From positions 48,731 to 112,730 of the forward strand of contig NZ_JHWV01000012.1 in the NCBI RefSeq assembly GCF_000622005.1: a stretch of DNA of 64,000 nt, written 5' to 3'. The position numbers were made by a program, and so were the translations under genes. Origin of the DNA: Anaerovibrio sp. RM50 (GTDB taxonomy: Bacteria > Bacillota > Negativicutes > Selenomonadales > Selenomonadaceae). The notes beneath the pieces are model-generated. The model was not told the origin of the DNA, ran no database searches, and was given only the letters and a program-made list of their open reading frames with translations. Numbering within the stretch: the first letter of the stretch is position 1; every line of letters begins with the position of its first letter. Below are positions 26,411-34,426 of the stretch, piece by piece.

Positions 26411-27531
26411 TACTGCACCTTTACGCTGTTTTTATTTGCCTCATCCGCAAATATAACCGCCAAATCCTCATCACTTAAATCATAATTCATAAAATCTTTC
26501 ATGAAATCTCTTGTATCCTGACGAATATTGATATCCTTGAAAATCCCTGGCTGTAAAAGATGGGCCAGCCAACGCATCATCAAAGGAGTTTCTACGCCTG
26601 GGGCATCCCAACGATAAATACCGAGAGGTACCTTATAAACCCTATGTTCCCTAACAGCCTTAACAGTACTCCAGTCCTGTCCAGGTATACGGTTCTCATA
26701 CAGATCATCCGGAACAAATTTGTCAAAGTTGCTGAGCAAAATAATATCCGGATCAATCTTCAATACCTCTTCCATGGTAATGGTCTGATTCTGGTTCTGA
26801 TTGCTCTTCAAATCAGTTTTTTCCGTAGGGTTATCTCCGCCGGCAATCTCAATAGCTTCACGCATGAAATTATCATTGCCCTGAAGACGCAGCTTCTGGG
26901 TACGCAGGAAGAGAATCTTTGGCTTGTCTGCCTTAGCCACATCATTGGACTTACTCTTTATCTGGTCATAAGTCTTCTGATAGTAGTCATTTATCTTTTT
27001 AGCACGGTCCTCCTTGCCCAGCAGCTTGCCCACAATAAGGAAGCTTTTCTGCAACTCCTCAACAGTAGTATTGTTAATCATAATAGGAACAATGCCAACC
27101 TGCTTCAACTTGGCGGCATCGTCCTCCTGATGCTGCCAAATAATTGCAGCTTCAACCCCCTGTTGCAGCATTCCTTCAACATTTACGGAAAAATCCTGAC
27201 CGATAAGCTCAGTATTCAGGGTACCAAAATGGCTATCCTTGGTTGCCAAAAAATGGCCTTTATACGCAGACATAGCACCCGGATGAATTGCAACAATACG
27301 CTCAGAATTGCCATCCAGTGCGGTAACCACTGAAGCCCAAGGCAATGGTACCACGGCAATTTTCTTAATATCCTTTGGGACCTCGACAACATTGCCCTTT
27401 ACATCTTCTATAGTTATCTTTCCATTATCATCTTTGGCTGCATTATTTTTCTCACTTCCACAACCCGTTAACAATGTAAAGCAAGCCATACATAGTACCA
27501 ATAATACCACAAACAAACTTCTTTGCTTCAT
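26410..27531 (-). CDS. iron-complex/cobalamin-type ABC substrate-binding lipoprotein
   Basis: A 373-residue cluster A-II binding protein. Signal peptide with lipobox LLTGC (C24), then the two-lobed fold: ITIEDVKGNVVEVPKDIKKI at the start of the domain and DPDIILLSNFDKF before the second lobe. BtuF, FepB and haem-binding proteins share this fold, so the ligand cannot be read directly. The cobalamin riboswitch upstream argues for a corrinoid or a compound whose demand depends on B12. First gene of the operon, immediately downstream of the riboswitch terminator. Confidence 0.88.
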   Translation of the reverse strand: MKQRSLFVVLLVLCMACFTLLTGCGSEKNNAAKDDNGKITIEDVKGNVVEVPKDIKKIAVVPLPWASVVTALDGNSERIVAIHPGAMSAYKGHFLATKDSHFGTLNTELIGQDFSVNVEGMLQQGVEAAIIWQHQEDDAAKLKQVGIVPIMINNTTVEELQKSFLIVGKLLGKEDRAKKINDYYQKTYDQIKSKSNDVAKADKPKILFLRTQKLRLQGNDNFMREAIEIAGGDNPTEKTDLKSNQNQNQTITMEEVLKIDPDIILLSNFDKFVPDDLYENRIPGQDWSTVKAVREHRVYKVPLGIYRWDAPGVETPLMMRWLAHLLQPGIFKDINIRQDTRDFMKDFMNYDLSDEDLAVIFADEANKNSVKVQ

Positions 27532-27621
27532 AATCGTTCCATCCTTTCAACAATCATACATCTAAAAATCTTTACTTTAGGCTGCTATCCATCATCTCCC
27601 CACAAACCGAAAACCTTGGCA

Positions 27622-27654
27622 ATAAAAAAACCGCTTCGCAATATACGAAACGGC
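27622..27654 (-). terminator. riboswitch expression-platform terminator
   Basis: On the minus strand GCCGTTTCG pairs with CGAAGCGG (one bulge) and is followed by TTTTTTT. It lies between the cobalamin aptamer and the binding-protein gene, the expected position for B12-induced termination. Confidence 0.8.
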
Positions 27655-27659
27655 ACAAA

Positions 27660-27870
27660 AACAACGCACTGTAGTCGCCTGCTCTCCTGTCGCTCGCAAG
27701 ATGCAAGTAAAATCCATTTTTGGGCAGTTCTCCTGGCTCTGTTTCATCGTTCGATTCGCCTTCCCAGCTACCAGTAGCCAGTGACATCATGAAAGGAACT
27801 CCACATTACAGTGACGGGATCGCAACGGCTTTTCACCGTTTTCTCTGTTAGGCTCTCGCGAGCACCCAAA
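27660..27870 (-). ncRNA. cobalamin riboswitch
   Basis: The minus-strand transcript shows the aptamer landmarks in order: GGTGCTCGCGAGAGCC near the 5-prime end, GGTGAAAAGCC (27827-27837), the B12-box core CCCGTCACTGTAA (27806-27818), GGGAAGGCG, and GCCAGGAGAACTGCC (27723-27737). It ends about 10 bp before an intrinsic terminator. Adenosylcobalamin-type ligand binding would switch off the downstream binding protein, permease, ATPase and nitrogenase-like genes. Confidence 0.93.
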
Positions 27871-27893
27871 AACATATGTAATTGTATTTTTGA

Positions 27894-27922
27894 TTGACAA
27901 CCAAAATTCTAATCACTAAATT
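27894..27922 (+). promoter_or_regulatory. probable promoter of the lysR gene
   Basis: TTGACA (27894-27899), 17-bp spacer and TAAATT (27917-27922). Transcription from here would run through the LysR box at 27957-27972, so bound LysR would block its own gene. Confidence 0.6.
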
Positions 27923-27927
27923 AAAAG

Positions 27928-27972
27928 ATGTAAAATACTATTATTTAATGTTTTGTATAGGCATATACCTAT
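27928..27972. promoter_or_regulatory. LysR box between lysR and the riboswitch operon
   Basis: ATGTAAAATACTATT (27928-27942), a 14-bp gap, then ATAGGCATATACCTAT (27957-27972), an almost perfect palindrome. Read on the minus strand it offers TAGTAT as -10 for the riboswitch operon with the palindrome over the -35. The arrangement matches 22820-22864 before yeiH base for base in the 15-mer and in spacing. Confidence 0.78.
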
Positions 27973-27989
27973 AAATGGAGGATTTTTCC

Positions 27990-28856
27990 ATGACGCTTAG
28001 ACATTTTCTTATATTTCTAAATGTTTGTGATGAGGAAGGAATGACCAAAGCTGCTGAAAAGCTACATATTTCACAACCTTCTGTGAGCCAGGCCATCAAA
28101 GAACTTGAGGAACATTACCAAGTTAAATTGTTTGAAAGACTGGGAAAAAGATTGTTTATTACTCCAGCCGGACAGGAGCTTATGCACTATGCCCGCCATG
28201 TACTTAGTCTGACTAATAAGGCAGAATCAACACTACGCGGTTTTTCCAGTCACTCCCCGCTCCGCATTGGTGCCACCTTGTCAGTTGGCGAAAGTGTTTT
28301 CGTTCCCCTGCTGTGCCATTTTAAAGCAAAAATGCCGGAGCAGGTGATTTTTTCCCGTATTCACAATACCACCACTTTGGAGCAATACCTACTTCAAGAT
28401 AAACTGGATATTGCGCTGGTTGAGGGAAACCTTGAATCAGAATACCTGCGTGAAATCCCCTTCATGGAAGATGAGCTGGTATTCGTAGCTTCACCTGACA
28501 GCAAGCAAACTATGTCCAAGAAAGAAATAGCGAAATGCTCCTTTATTGTACGGGAGGAGGGCAGCGGTACCCGCAATCTTTTTGAACAGATTATGAGAGA
28601 ACATAATATAACCCCGCGTATCTCCGGTGTTTATAACAATTCTTCCACCATCAAGCAAGCAGTTATGGCTGGTCTTGGTATAACCGTTCTTTCCAAAAAA
28701 ATTGTGGAAAAGGAAATAATTGACGGATCTCTTATTGAAATATCCGTCCCCCATATTAATTTTCGCCGAAAATTCCGTATTGTCCATCATGTAAATAAAT
28801 ATATTACATCTACTTTGGAGCTTTTTATTAACACCTGTCACGAGATGTACAGCTAA
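27990..28856 (+). CDS. LysR-family regulator (CysL-like)
   Basis: A 288-residue activator with an N-terminal winged helix (MTKAAEKLHISQPSVSQAIK) and a C-terminal effector domain (PLRIGATLSVGESVFVP, later GLGITVLSKK). The general look is that of CysL/YwfK-type regulators, which often accompany sulfur genes or YeiH. ATG 27990 follows GGAGG by eight bases; an ATG 15 bases earlier overlaps that site and the LysR box. It is divergent from the riboswitch operon, and its box recurs before yeiH. Its last 29 bases overlap the convergent thioredoxin-reductase gene. Confidence 0.88.
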   Translation: MTLRHFLIFLNVCDEEGMTKAAEKLHISQPSVSQAIKELEEHYQVKLFERLGKRLFITPAGQELMHYARHVLSLTNKAESTLRGFSSHSPLRIGATLSVGESVFVPLLCHFKAKMPEQVIFSRIHNTTTLEQYLLQDKLDIALVEGNLESEYLREIPFMEDELVFVASPDSKQTMSKKEIAKCSFIVREEGSGTRNLFEQIMREHNITPRISGVYNNSSTIKQAVMAGLGITVLSKKIVEKEIIDGSLIEISVPHINFRRKFRIVHHVNKYITSTLELFINTCHEMYS

Positions 28857-29703
28857 TTGCCAGATACTCCAATATTTCATGAGCGGCCACATTGCCCTCA
28901 CCCACGGCCTTGGCAATCTGATATGGTCTTCCCGTGTTGTCCCCGGCCGCAAAGCAGCCCTCAATATTGGTGTGAAACTGACGGTTCACGGCAACATGGG
29001 GGCCATCCAGCTCCAGCCCTGGCAGGAGTTCCTCGGGCGGAATGGCATTTCGCAAAATAAACACACCATCAAGGGCTATTTTATCGCCATTACGTAATTC
29101 TACAGCCTCCACCCGCTTATCTCCCAATATTTTCGCCAGTCTTCCATCAACAAGTTCCACATTATTCTCCGGCACTGTCAATTTGCCATCAGGAGAAAAC
29201 AGATACACCTTTTCCGCTATATTGGCAAGGTAGGAAACCTCAGAAATAAAGCTTTTATCACCACAATACACCGCCAGAGTCTTTCCCTTGTAAAACATGC
29301 CATCACAGGTGGCGCAATAGCTTACGCCTCTCCCCAGATGCTCCTTTTCCCCCTCAAAGCCCTTGGCAACGGCTATTCCAGTGGTCAGCAGTACGGTCTT
29401 TGCCTCGAACATCTCATTATCCGCCAACAGGGTAAACTTACCGCCGAAATCTGAAATCTTGGACACGAATTTATTGGTGATCTCAAGATCCAGTTCCTTA
29501 ATATGTTCACGAAAATGCTCATTCAGCTCATGCCCGGTGATAATACCCAGCCCGGGATAATTGGAGATTTTCTCAGCCTTTTCAATTTTAGAGCTCATTT
29601 CTTCAGGGCCAAACCAAATTATATTCTTTCCCCTGGCCTTTAGCACCGTAGCCGCCGACAGCCCCGCCGGCCCTGTGCCAACAATTGCAGCATCGTATAT
29701 CAT
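28828..29703 (-). CDS. trxB: thioredoxin reductase-like flavoprotein
   Basis: A 291-residue FAD/NAD(P)H pyridine-nucleotide disulfide reductase. FAD motif GTGPAGLSAATVLK at the N-terminus, redox-active CATC (YCATCDGMF) in the NAD(P)H domain and the second FAD motif GCFAAGDNTGRPYQIAKAVG near the end. The NADPH phosphate-binding HRR-type segment is not obvious (CGDKSFISEVSYLAN), so cofactor preference is uncertain. It lies about 80 bp behind a thioredoxin gene on the same strand; the pair would recycle thioredoxin. Confidence 0.88.
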   Translation of the reverse strand: MIYDAAIVGTGPAGLSAATVLKARGKNIIWFGPEEMSSKIEKAEKISNYPGLGIITGHELNEHFREHIKELDLEITNKFVSKISDFGGKFTLLADNEMFEAKTVLLTTGIAVAKGFEGEKEHLGRGVSYCATCDGMFYKGKTLAVYCGDKSFISEVSYLANIAEKVYLFSPDGKLTVPENNVELVDGRLAKILGDKRVEAVELRNGDKIALDGVFILRNAIPPEELLPGLELDGPHVAVNRQFHTNIEGCFAAGDNTGRPYQIAKAVGEGNVAAHEILEYLAISCTSRDRC

Positions 29704-29783
29704 ATCCCCGGACCTCCTTTAAACTGCTAATCCTTTTATACTTCCCATCATTTATATGGCTTTTATAGTTTCTTTGCTTCTAT

Positions 29784-30098
29784 TTATACCATTGCTTCCA
29801 GCTTACTGACAAGTCTGGATTTTGGAACTGAACCAGTTATATCATCACAGAGAATGCCGTCTTTAATAAATGCGAAATAAGGAATACTCCTTACGCCATA
29901 CTTGCTGGCAAGCTCCGGCTGCTGATCCACATTGACCTTGCCAATCTTTATCTTGCCGTCATACTCTGAGGCCAGCTCCTTCACCACAGGCCCCATCATC
30001 TGACACGGGCCGCACCAGTCTGCATAAAAATCAATAAGCACTGGTATATCACTGTTCATTACTTCTGCATCAAAATTATCTGTTGTAAACTTGTATTC
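29784..30098 (-). CDS. trxA: thioredoxin
   Basis: A 104-residue thioredoxin with the active site WCGPC (FYADWCGPCQMMG) and the cis-proline motif RSIPYFAFIKDG. The start MEYKFTTDNF fits the family fold; an in-frame ATG 45 bases upstream would add 15 unrelated residues. It precedes the thioredoxin reductase gene and is divergent from an HxlR-type regulator, which may sense thiol stress and control it. Confidence 0.9.
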   Translation of the reverse strand, partial: EYKFTTDNFDAEVMNSDIPVLIDFYADWCGPCQMMGPVVKELASEYDGKIKIGKVNVDQQPELASKYGVRSIPYFAFIKDGILCDDITGSVPKSRLVSKLEAMV

Positions 30099-30265
30099 CA
30101 TAATATTCACCACTTCATCCTGCCGGATGCCTTTCATCATCATAATATTTCCGAATTTTTTAAGTCTAATTAAGTTGCATTTATCAGCTGATAGTTATAT
30201 TATATGTGGTATAAAAAATATATCAAGTACGCAGTTTTTATTTATCTAGTAAGGAAAATGATACC

Positions 30266-30610
30266 ATGAAGAAAAACGAAACAAGAGAACCATTATGTGA
30301 CGACATTGCAGGAAAGGATTGCGGTCTGAAGCGAGTTATTGATACCGTTGGGGGTAAGTGGAAAATAATGATACTTTGCGTCATTGACCGAAATGAAATC
30401 GTGCGATACGGAGAACTTAGACGTGCCATTCACGGCATTACCAACACCATGCTTGCAAATTCATTAAAGGAGCTGGAGGCCGACGGTCTGGTGGAAAGAA
30501 AGCAGTACGATGAAATGCCTGTAAGGGTTGAATATAATCTTACAGAAAAAACGAAAACCCTCATCCCCATTCTTCTTGAATTGAAAAAATGGGGCGAGGG
30601 TAATTTGTAA
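30266..30610 (+). CDS. HxlR-family transcriptional regulator
   Basis: A 114-residue winged-helix regulator. KDCGLKRVIDTVGGKWKIM carries the conserved cysteine (C19) and the GGKWK motif; ELRRAIHGITNTMLANSLKE is the recognition helix, followed by a beta wing (VERKQYDEMPVRVEYNLT). Several HxlR proteins sense aldehydes, quinones or oxidants through this cysteine. Placed divergently from the thioredoxin gene and just before hcp, it probably belongs to the redox block. Confidence 0.9.
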   Translation: MKKNETREPLCDDIAGKDCGLKRVIDTVGGKWKIMILCVIDRNEIVRYGELRRAIHGITNTMLANSLKELEADGLVERKQYDEMPVRVEYNLTEKTKTLIPILLELKKWGEGNL

Positions 30611-30624
30611 AATATCCAGTTTAT

Positions 30625-30653
30625 ATAATCACGATTATTATAATCTTGATTAT
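30625..30653. promoter_or_regulatory. two tandem 14-bp dyads between hxlR and hcp
   Basis: ATAATC-AC-GATTAT (30625-30638) and ATAATC-TT-GATTAT (30640-30653), each a perfect inverted repeat, centres 15 bp apart. They could be operator sites or a weak terminator after hxlR; there is no strong T-tract next to them. Confidence 0.5.
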
Positions 30654-30676
30654 ACAATTATCCCCCTTTTATATTT

Positions 30677-30720
30677 TTGTTGTAATTACAACATACAAGT
30701 TTGATTTAATATATTATATT
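30677..30720 (+). promoter_or_regulatory. Crp/Fnr-type operator and -10 box of hcp
   Basis: GTTGTAATTACAAC (30679-30692) is a perfect 14-bp palindrome inside a 32-bp block (30677-30708) that differs by one base from the block before the Crp/Fnr gene at 18.8 kb. A TATATT -10 box at 30715-30720 would place the palindrome centre at about -41.5, the class II activator position. Confidence 0.75.
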
Positions 30721-30789
30721 AAACTTGCAAAAACCAATAAGACAATATGAAAACTCTTAATGTGTGTATTAACAAGGGGGATTTTAATT

Positions 30790-32388
30790 ATGAGCAACGA
30801 AATGTTTTGTTTCCAGTGTGAGCAGACCGCAGGCTGTACAGGTTGCACTGGCAAGGCTGGTGTATGCGGCAAGAAATCTGATACTGCAAAGCTGCAGGAC
30901 GAGCTGACCGGTGCCCTGATTGGACTGGCCAGAGCCGTTGACAGCAATGGAGTGGGCACTGCAGAGGTTTACAATACTATAATTGAGGGGCTTTTTACTA
31001 CCATTACCAATGTAAGCTTCGACAATGAATCACTTGAAAAGATGATTGCCAAGGTTCGCCGACTTCAGCAAACTCTTGCCCCTGACTGTGGCAGCTGCGC
31101 ATCCCCATGTGGGAAAAACAGCGAATTCAACATGAATGATCTGTGGGCAGCCAACGAGGATATCCGCTCTCTGAAGTCCCTGATTCTCTTTGGTATCCGT
31201 GGCATGGCGGCTTACGCTTATCACGCCAATGTGCTGGGCTACACTGATGAAGAAGTAAATCAGTTCTTCTGCGAGGCCCTCTTTATGATTGGCTATGGCG
31301 AAGATCAGGATACTCTGCTTCCGATTGTTTTAAAGGTTGGGGAGATTAATCTTAAGTGCATGGCCCTCCTCGATAAGGCCAACACCGAAACCTACGGTTC
31401 ACCGGAACCTACAACCGTTTCCCTCACAGTAGAAAAAGGACCTTTCATCGTAGTTACTGGCCATGATTTGAAGGATTTACAGCTTTTATTAGAGCAGACT
31501 GAGGGCAAGGGCATCAATATTTACACCCACGGTGAAATGCTGCCAGCCCACGCCTATCCTCAGCTTAAGAAGTTCCCTCATCTGAAGGGAAACTTTGGCA
31601 CTGCATGGCAGAACCAGCAAAAGGAATTTGATAACCTCCCAGCGCCTATTCTTTACACCACCAACTGTCTTATGCCACCTAGAAAGAGCTATGAGGACAG
31701 GGTATTTACCACTGAGGTAGTCGCATTCACGGGGGCAGTTCATATTGATGACAACAAGGATTTCACTCCTGTAATTGAAAAGGCCCTGGCCTTAGGGGGC
31801 TTTGCACAAAATACTGAATTCACTGGTATTAACGGCGGCAATAAGGTAACCACTGGCTTTGGCCATGCTGCAATCCTTTCCCATGCGGGCACTGTGGTAG
31901 AAGCTGTAAAATCCGGTGCCCTTAAGCATTTCTTCCTTGTGGCGGGCTGTGACGGTGCAAAGCCTGGCAGAAATTACTATACGGAATTTGTTAAGCAGAC
32001 TCCAAAGGACAGCATTGTATTGACCTTGGCCTGCGGCAAATATCGCTTTAATGATCTTGACCTTGGTGAAATCGGGGGCCTGCCACGCCTTATGGATATG
32101 GGCCAGTGCAATGATGCCTACGGAGCCATTCAGGTGGCTGTTACCCTTGCCAAAGCCTTCGATTGCGGCGTAAATGAATTGCCTCTCTCCTTCGTCCTCT
32201 CCTGGTACGAGCAGAAGGCTGTATGCATTCTCCTTACCCTGCTCCACCTTGGTATCAGGAATATCAAGCTGGGTCCATCCCTTCCAGCCTTTGTTTCACC
32301 TAATATTCTTAATTTCCTTGTGGAAAATTATGGTATTGCACCAATTACCACCCCGGAAAAGGATTTGGCAGAACTGTTAAGTGAATAA
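30790..32388 (+). CDS. hcp: hybrid cluster protein / hydroxylamine reductase
   Basis: A 532-residue Hcp. The N-terminal cysteine motif CFQCEQTAGCTGCTGKAGVC suits the proximal iron-sulfur cluster. The later ligands of the hybrid Fe-S-O cluster appear as TTNCLMPPRKSYEDRVFTTE, VAGCDGAKPGRNYY and LACGKYRFND. Hcp reduces nitric oxide or hydroxylamine in anaerobes under nitrosative stress. ATG 30790 follows AAGGGGG by nine bases; an earlier in-frame ATG lies in the leader. No Hcr reductase is adjacent. Upstream lies the operator shared with the Crp/Fnr gene. Confidence 0.95.
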   Translation: MSNEMFCFQCEQTAGCTGCTGKAGVCGKKSDTAKLQDELTGALIGLARAVDSNGVGTAEVYNTIIEGLFTTITNVSFDNESLEKMIAKVRRLQQTLAPDCGSCASPCGKNSEFNMNDLWAANEDIRSLKSLILFGIRGMAAYAYHANVLGYTDEEVNQFFCEALFMIGYGEDQDTLLPIVLKVGEINLKCMALLDKANTETYGSPEPTTVSLTVEKGPFIVVTGHDLKDLQLLLEQTEGKGINIYTHGEMLPAHAYPQLKKFPHLKGNFGTAWQNQQKEFDNLPAPILYTTNCLMPPRKSYEDRVFTTEVVAFTGAVHIDDNKDFTPVIEKALALGGFAQNTEFTGINGGNKVTTGFGHAAILSHAGTVVEAVKSGALKHFFLVAGCDGAKPGRNYYTEFVKQTPKDSIVLTLACGKYRFNDLDLGEIGGLPRLMDMGQCNDAYGAIQVAVTLAKAFDCGVNELPLSFVLSWYEQKAVCILLTLLHLGIRNIKLGPSLPAFVSPNILNFLVENYGIAPITTPEKDLAELLSE

Positions 32389-32393
32389 CAAAC

Positions 32394-32433
32394 AAGGACA
32401 GCAATCTCAATTTTGAGATTGCTGTCCTCTTTA
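32394..32433. terminator. GGACAGC-family hairpin terminator, copy 3
   Basis: The most perfect copy: a 16-bp stem AGGACAGCAATCTCAA with TTGAGATTGCTGTCCT around TT, followed by CTTTATTT. It lies between the convergent hcp and DUF169 genes. Confidence 0.88.
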
Positions 32434-32458
32434 TTTATTTAATCCAACCTCATTCTTT

Positions 32459-33181
32459 TTACTCCAGCCGCTTGCAGATGGTTTCCCAGGTCTTGGTATG
32501 GAAGAAGCTCTTATCGGCGTTCTCCTCCATTTCCAAAAAGCGCTTAAATGGAATACTGAAGGACATAACATCCGCCGGAAGAATCTTTCTGGCTGAGGGA
32601 TCCGTCATACCGATAAAGCATTCCCTGCTGCCACGCACAGAGGCATCCAGCACATTGCCTATGGACTGGCCACAGCCAGCACCGAAATAATGCTTCACAT
32701 TATCCTGATTTTCCGTATCAAAATTGGCCAAAGTTGCCAATCCGGATAGTCTGTCTGCATTTACCAGAAATATTACCGCCTCGGGATCATCAGCTTCTGT
32801 TACCTCTGAAAGAGGCTTCATTACTACATATTCCTTCTGGCCCTCCGGAACCACCTGCCAGCGCATGAACTTCAAAGCCAGCTCCTGGGAGGCCTTATAG
32901 CGCTCACCTTCCACCTTTAATCCTTCACCATCCGCCAGAAACTTGTCCACGAAGCCTTCCTCATAGGGTCCAAATCCACAGCCGGCGTGCCCTCCCTGGC
33001 ACACAACCGTTGCATTGCTAAGGGCCACAGTTTTCCCTTTGGAAGCAGCATTAATCATGGCCACCACACAGCCCCATTTCCCTTCCTTGAACATCAGGGC
33101 ACCTTCTGGTTTTTCGTCAGTGCGAATCACTGCAACAGGGTGATTTTTCAGCTTAATAGCTTCGGCAATCTTACTTTTCAT
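32459..33181 (-). CDS. DUF169-family protein
   Basis: A 240-residue cytoplasmic protein of the DUF169 family. Recognisable segments are NHPVAVIRTDEKPEGALMFKEG cut by family-typical W-G-C (KWGCVVAMINAASKG), CQGGHAGCGFGPYEE, YVVMKPLSEV and GAGCGQSIGNVLDASVRG. Several conserved cysteines hint at a metal or cluster site, but no reaction is known to me. ATG 33181 follows AAGGAGGG by seven bases. It converges on hcp. Confidence 0.82.
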   Translation of the reverse strand: MKSKIAEAIKLKNHPVAVIRTDEKPEGALMFKEGKWGCVVAMINAASKGKTVALSNATVVCQGGHAGCGFGPYEEGFVDKFLADGEGLKVEGERYKASQELALKFMRWQVVPEGQKEYVVMKPLSEVTEADDPEAVIFLVNADRLSGLATLANFDTENQDNVKHYFGAGCGQSIGNVLDASVRGSRECFIGMTDPSARKILPADVMSFSIPFKRFLEMEENADKSFFHTKTWETICKRLE

Positions 33182-33284
33182 AGGAAAACCCTCCTTACAC
33201 ACATTCCTATGCATCCCTAACTATTTTATATCAAATTACCCCGAAACAAGCCAGCTTTTCTTGATATATTGTTTAAATAAAAAC

Positions 33285-33323
33285 AAGGACAGCCGTCTCA
33301 AATCTGAGATTGCTGTCCTCTTT
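33285..33323 (-). terminator. GGACAGC-family hairpin terminator, copy 4
   Basis: AAGGACAGC, inner TCTCAAATCTGAGA, then GCTGTCCTCTTT. It lies just after the secreted-protein gene on the minus strand and upstream of DUF169. Confidence 0.75.
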
Positions 33324-33342
33324 AAGTTGCATTTCAATACTA

Positions 33343-33714
33343 TTAGATCATTTCAATACTTGAAGCTCCGCCAGGGCGAATTGTTAATGAGTATACTCTA
33401 AAGAGGTCTAAACCAAACCAGTAATCCTCATCATTATTGTCATATACTACCTTAACATCCCAATACTGTACACCGTCTCTTGGGCTGAAGCCAATAAAGA
33501 TGTCCTGGCCTGGATAGAGAACACTGTTAGGTCCCAACTCATCCTGATAAATCCATTCAGATTCATGGGTTGGGCTTAAATAAATGTAGGTGATCGGCCT
33601 GCCAGTACCATTAATCAGGCTAAAATCCTGGCTTCCTGCAAAGGCTGTCCCCTGAATGCCAACTGCCATAACTACTGCCACCAAGAAAACCTTCAACACT
33701 TTTAATACCTTCAT
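33343..33714 (-). CDS. small secreted protein
   Basis: A 123-residue protein with a clear signal peptide (MKVLKVLKVFLVAVVMAVGI, cleavage near AFA-G). The mature part is beta-rich: FSLINGTGRPITYIYLSPTH, then WIYQDELGPNSVLYPGQD and WDVKVVYDNNDED. I have seen this layout in other small exported Negativicutes proteins but know no function. It lies about 150 bp behind the ECF sigma gene of the peptide export operon and might be co-transcribed or a target of that sigma factor. Confidence 0.75.
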   Translation of the reverse strand: MKVLKVLKVFLVAVVMAVGIQGTAFAGSQDFSLINGTGRPITYIYLSPTHESEWIYQDELGPNSVLYPGQDIFIGFSPRDGVQYWDVKVVYDNNDEDYWFGLDLFRVYSLTIRPGGASSIEMI

Positions 33715-33868
33715 AATTTTTTCCTCCTTTTATATTAAAAAAATACGGATAACAAAATTAACTCATAGTACATTTACCATGAACCTTTTACATGGATTTT
33801 TTTACTACACCTGTACATACGATTGGGTATTGTATCTATTACAGTTTTCTTTAAATTTTCTTTAATGG

Positions 33869-34414
33869 TCAGTCACGGCCCAAAATCTGCCGCAGGGTGC
33901 CCATGGCCCTGAAGAGAATGACACCCACATTAGCCGAAGATATTCCCAGAGTTTCAGCTATTTCCTTATTGTTCATGTCCCCCCAGAACTTAAGCTCAAT
34001 AATTTGCTGCTCCCTTTCAGAAAGCTTCCCCAGGGCAAGCAGCAGCTCTTTTTTTCCTTCCTGCTCCAACAGCTGACCGTCGGGCCCGTCCTTTTCTTCC
34101 GACTTAGGCGAGAACACATCATCCCATTCCACATTTTGCCGATGGCTCTGCCAGCGGTAATAATCCGTCAGGGTACGGGTTGCAATGCGGCTCAGCCAGG
34201 TGGCAAATGATGCCTTGGTACTGTCAAAGGTATCCAGATGGGTAACCATCTTTTCAAAAACATCACTGACAATATCATCGGCAGTGGCAGCATTTTTTAC
34301 CCGGGCATATATTAAATTATATATCCTTGGAAAAAAATGTTCATATAGCTCATCAAAAGCCGCATCATCGTTTACAGCTTCTTTGGCTATTATATTCCAA
34401 TCTTTTTCTTCCAT
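33869..34414 (-). CDS. ECF-type RNA polymerase sigma factor
   Basis: A 181-residue sigma-70-family factor with only regions 2 and 4. Region 2 covers about 18-90 (DELYEHFFPRIYNLIY, DDIVSDVFEKMV, FATWLSRIATRTLTDYYR) and region 4 about 122-178 (LSEREQQIIELKFWGDMNNK, EIAETLGISSANVGVIL). No anti-sigma gene adjoins it. It begins only 12 bp after the stop of the second peptide-export ABC transporter, so it is the last gene of that operon. This suggests that export and transcription are coordinated. Confidence 0.9.
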   Translation of the reverse strand: MEEKDWNIIAKEAVNDDAAFDELYEHFFPRIYNLIYARVKNAATADDIVSDVFEKMVTHLDTFDSTKASFATWLSRIATRTLTDYYRWQSHRQNVEWDDVFSPKSEEKDGPDGQLLEQEGKKELLLALGKLSEREQQIIELKFWGDMNNKEIAETLGISSANVGVILFRAMGTLRQILGRD

Positions 34415-34426
34415 ACTTTCCTTCTC

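Noticed and set aside
27572..27790. 72-codon minus-strand frame in the lysR/binding-protein gap
   Set aside because: It runs through the conserved cobalamin aptamer and its terminator; the DNA is structured RNA, not a gene.
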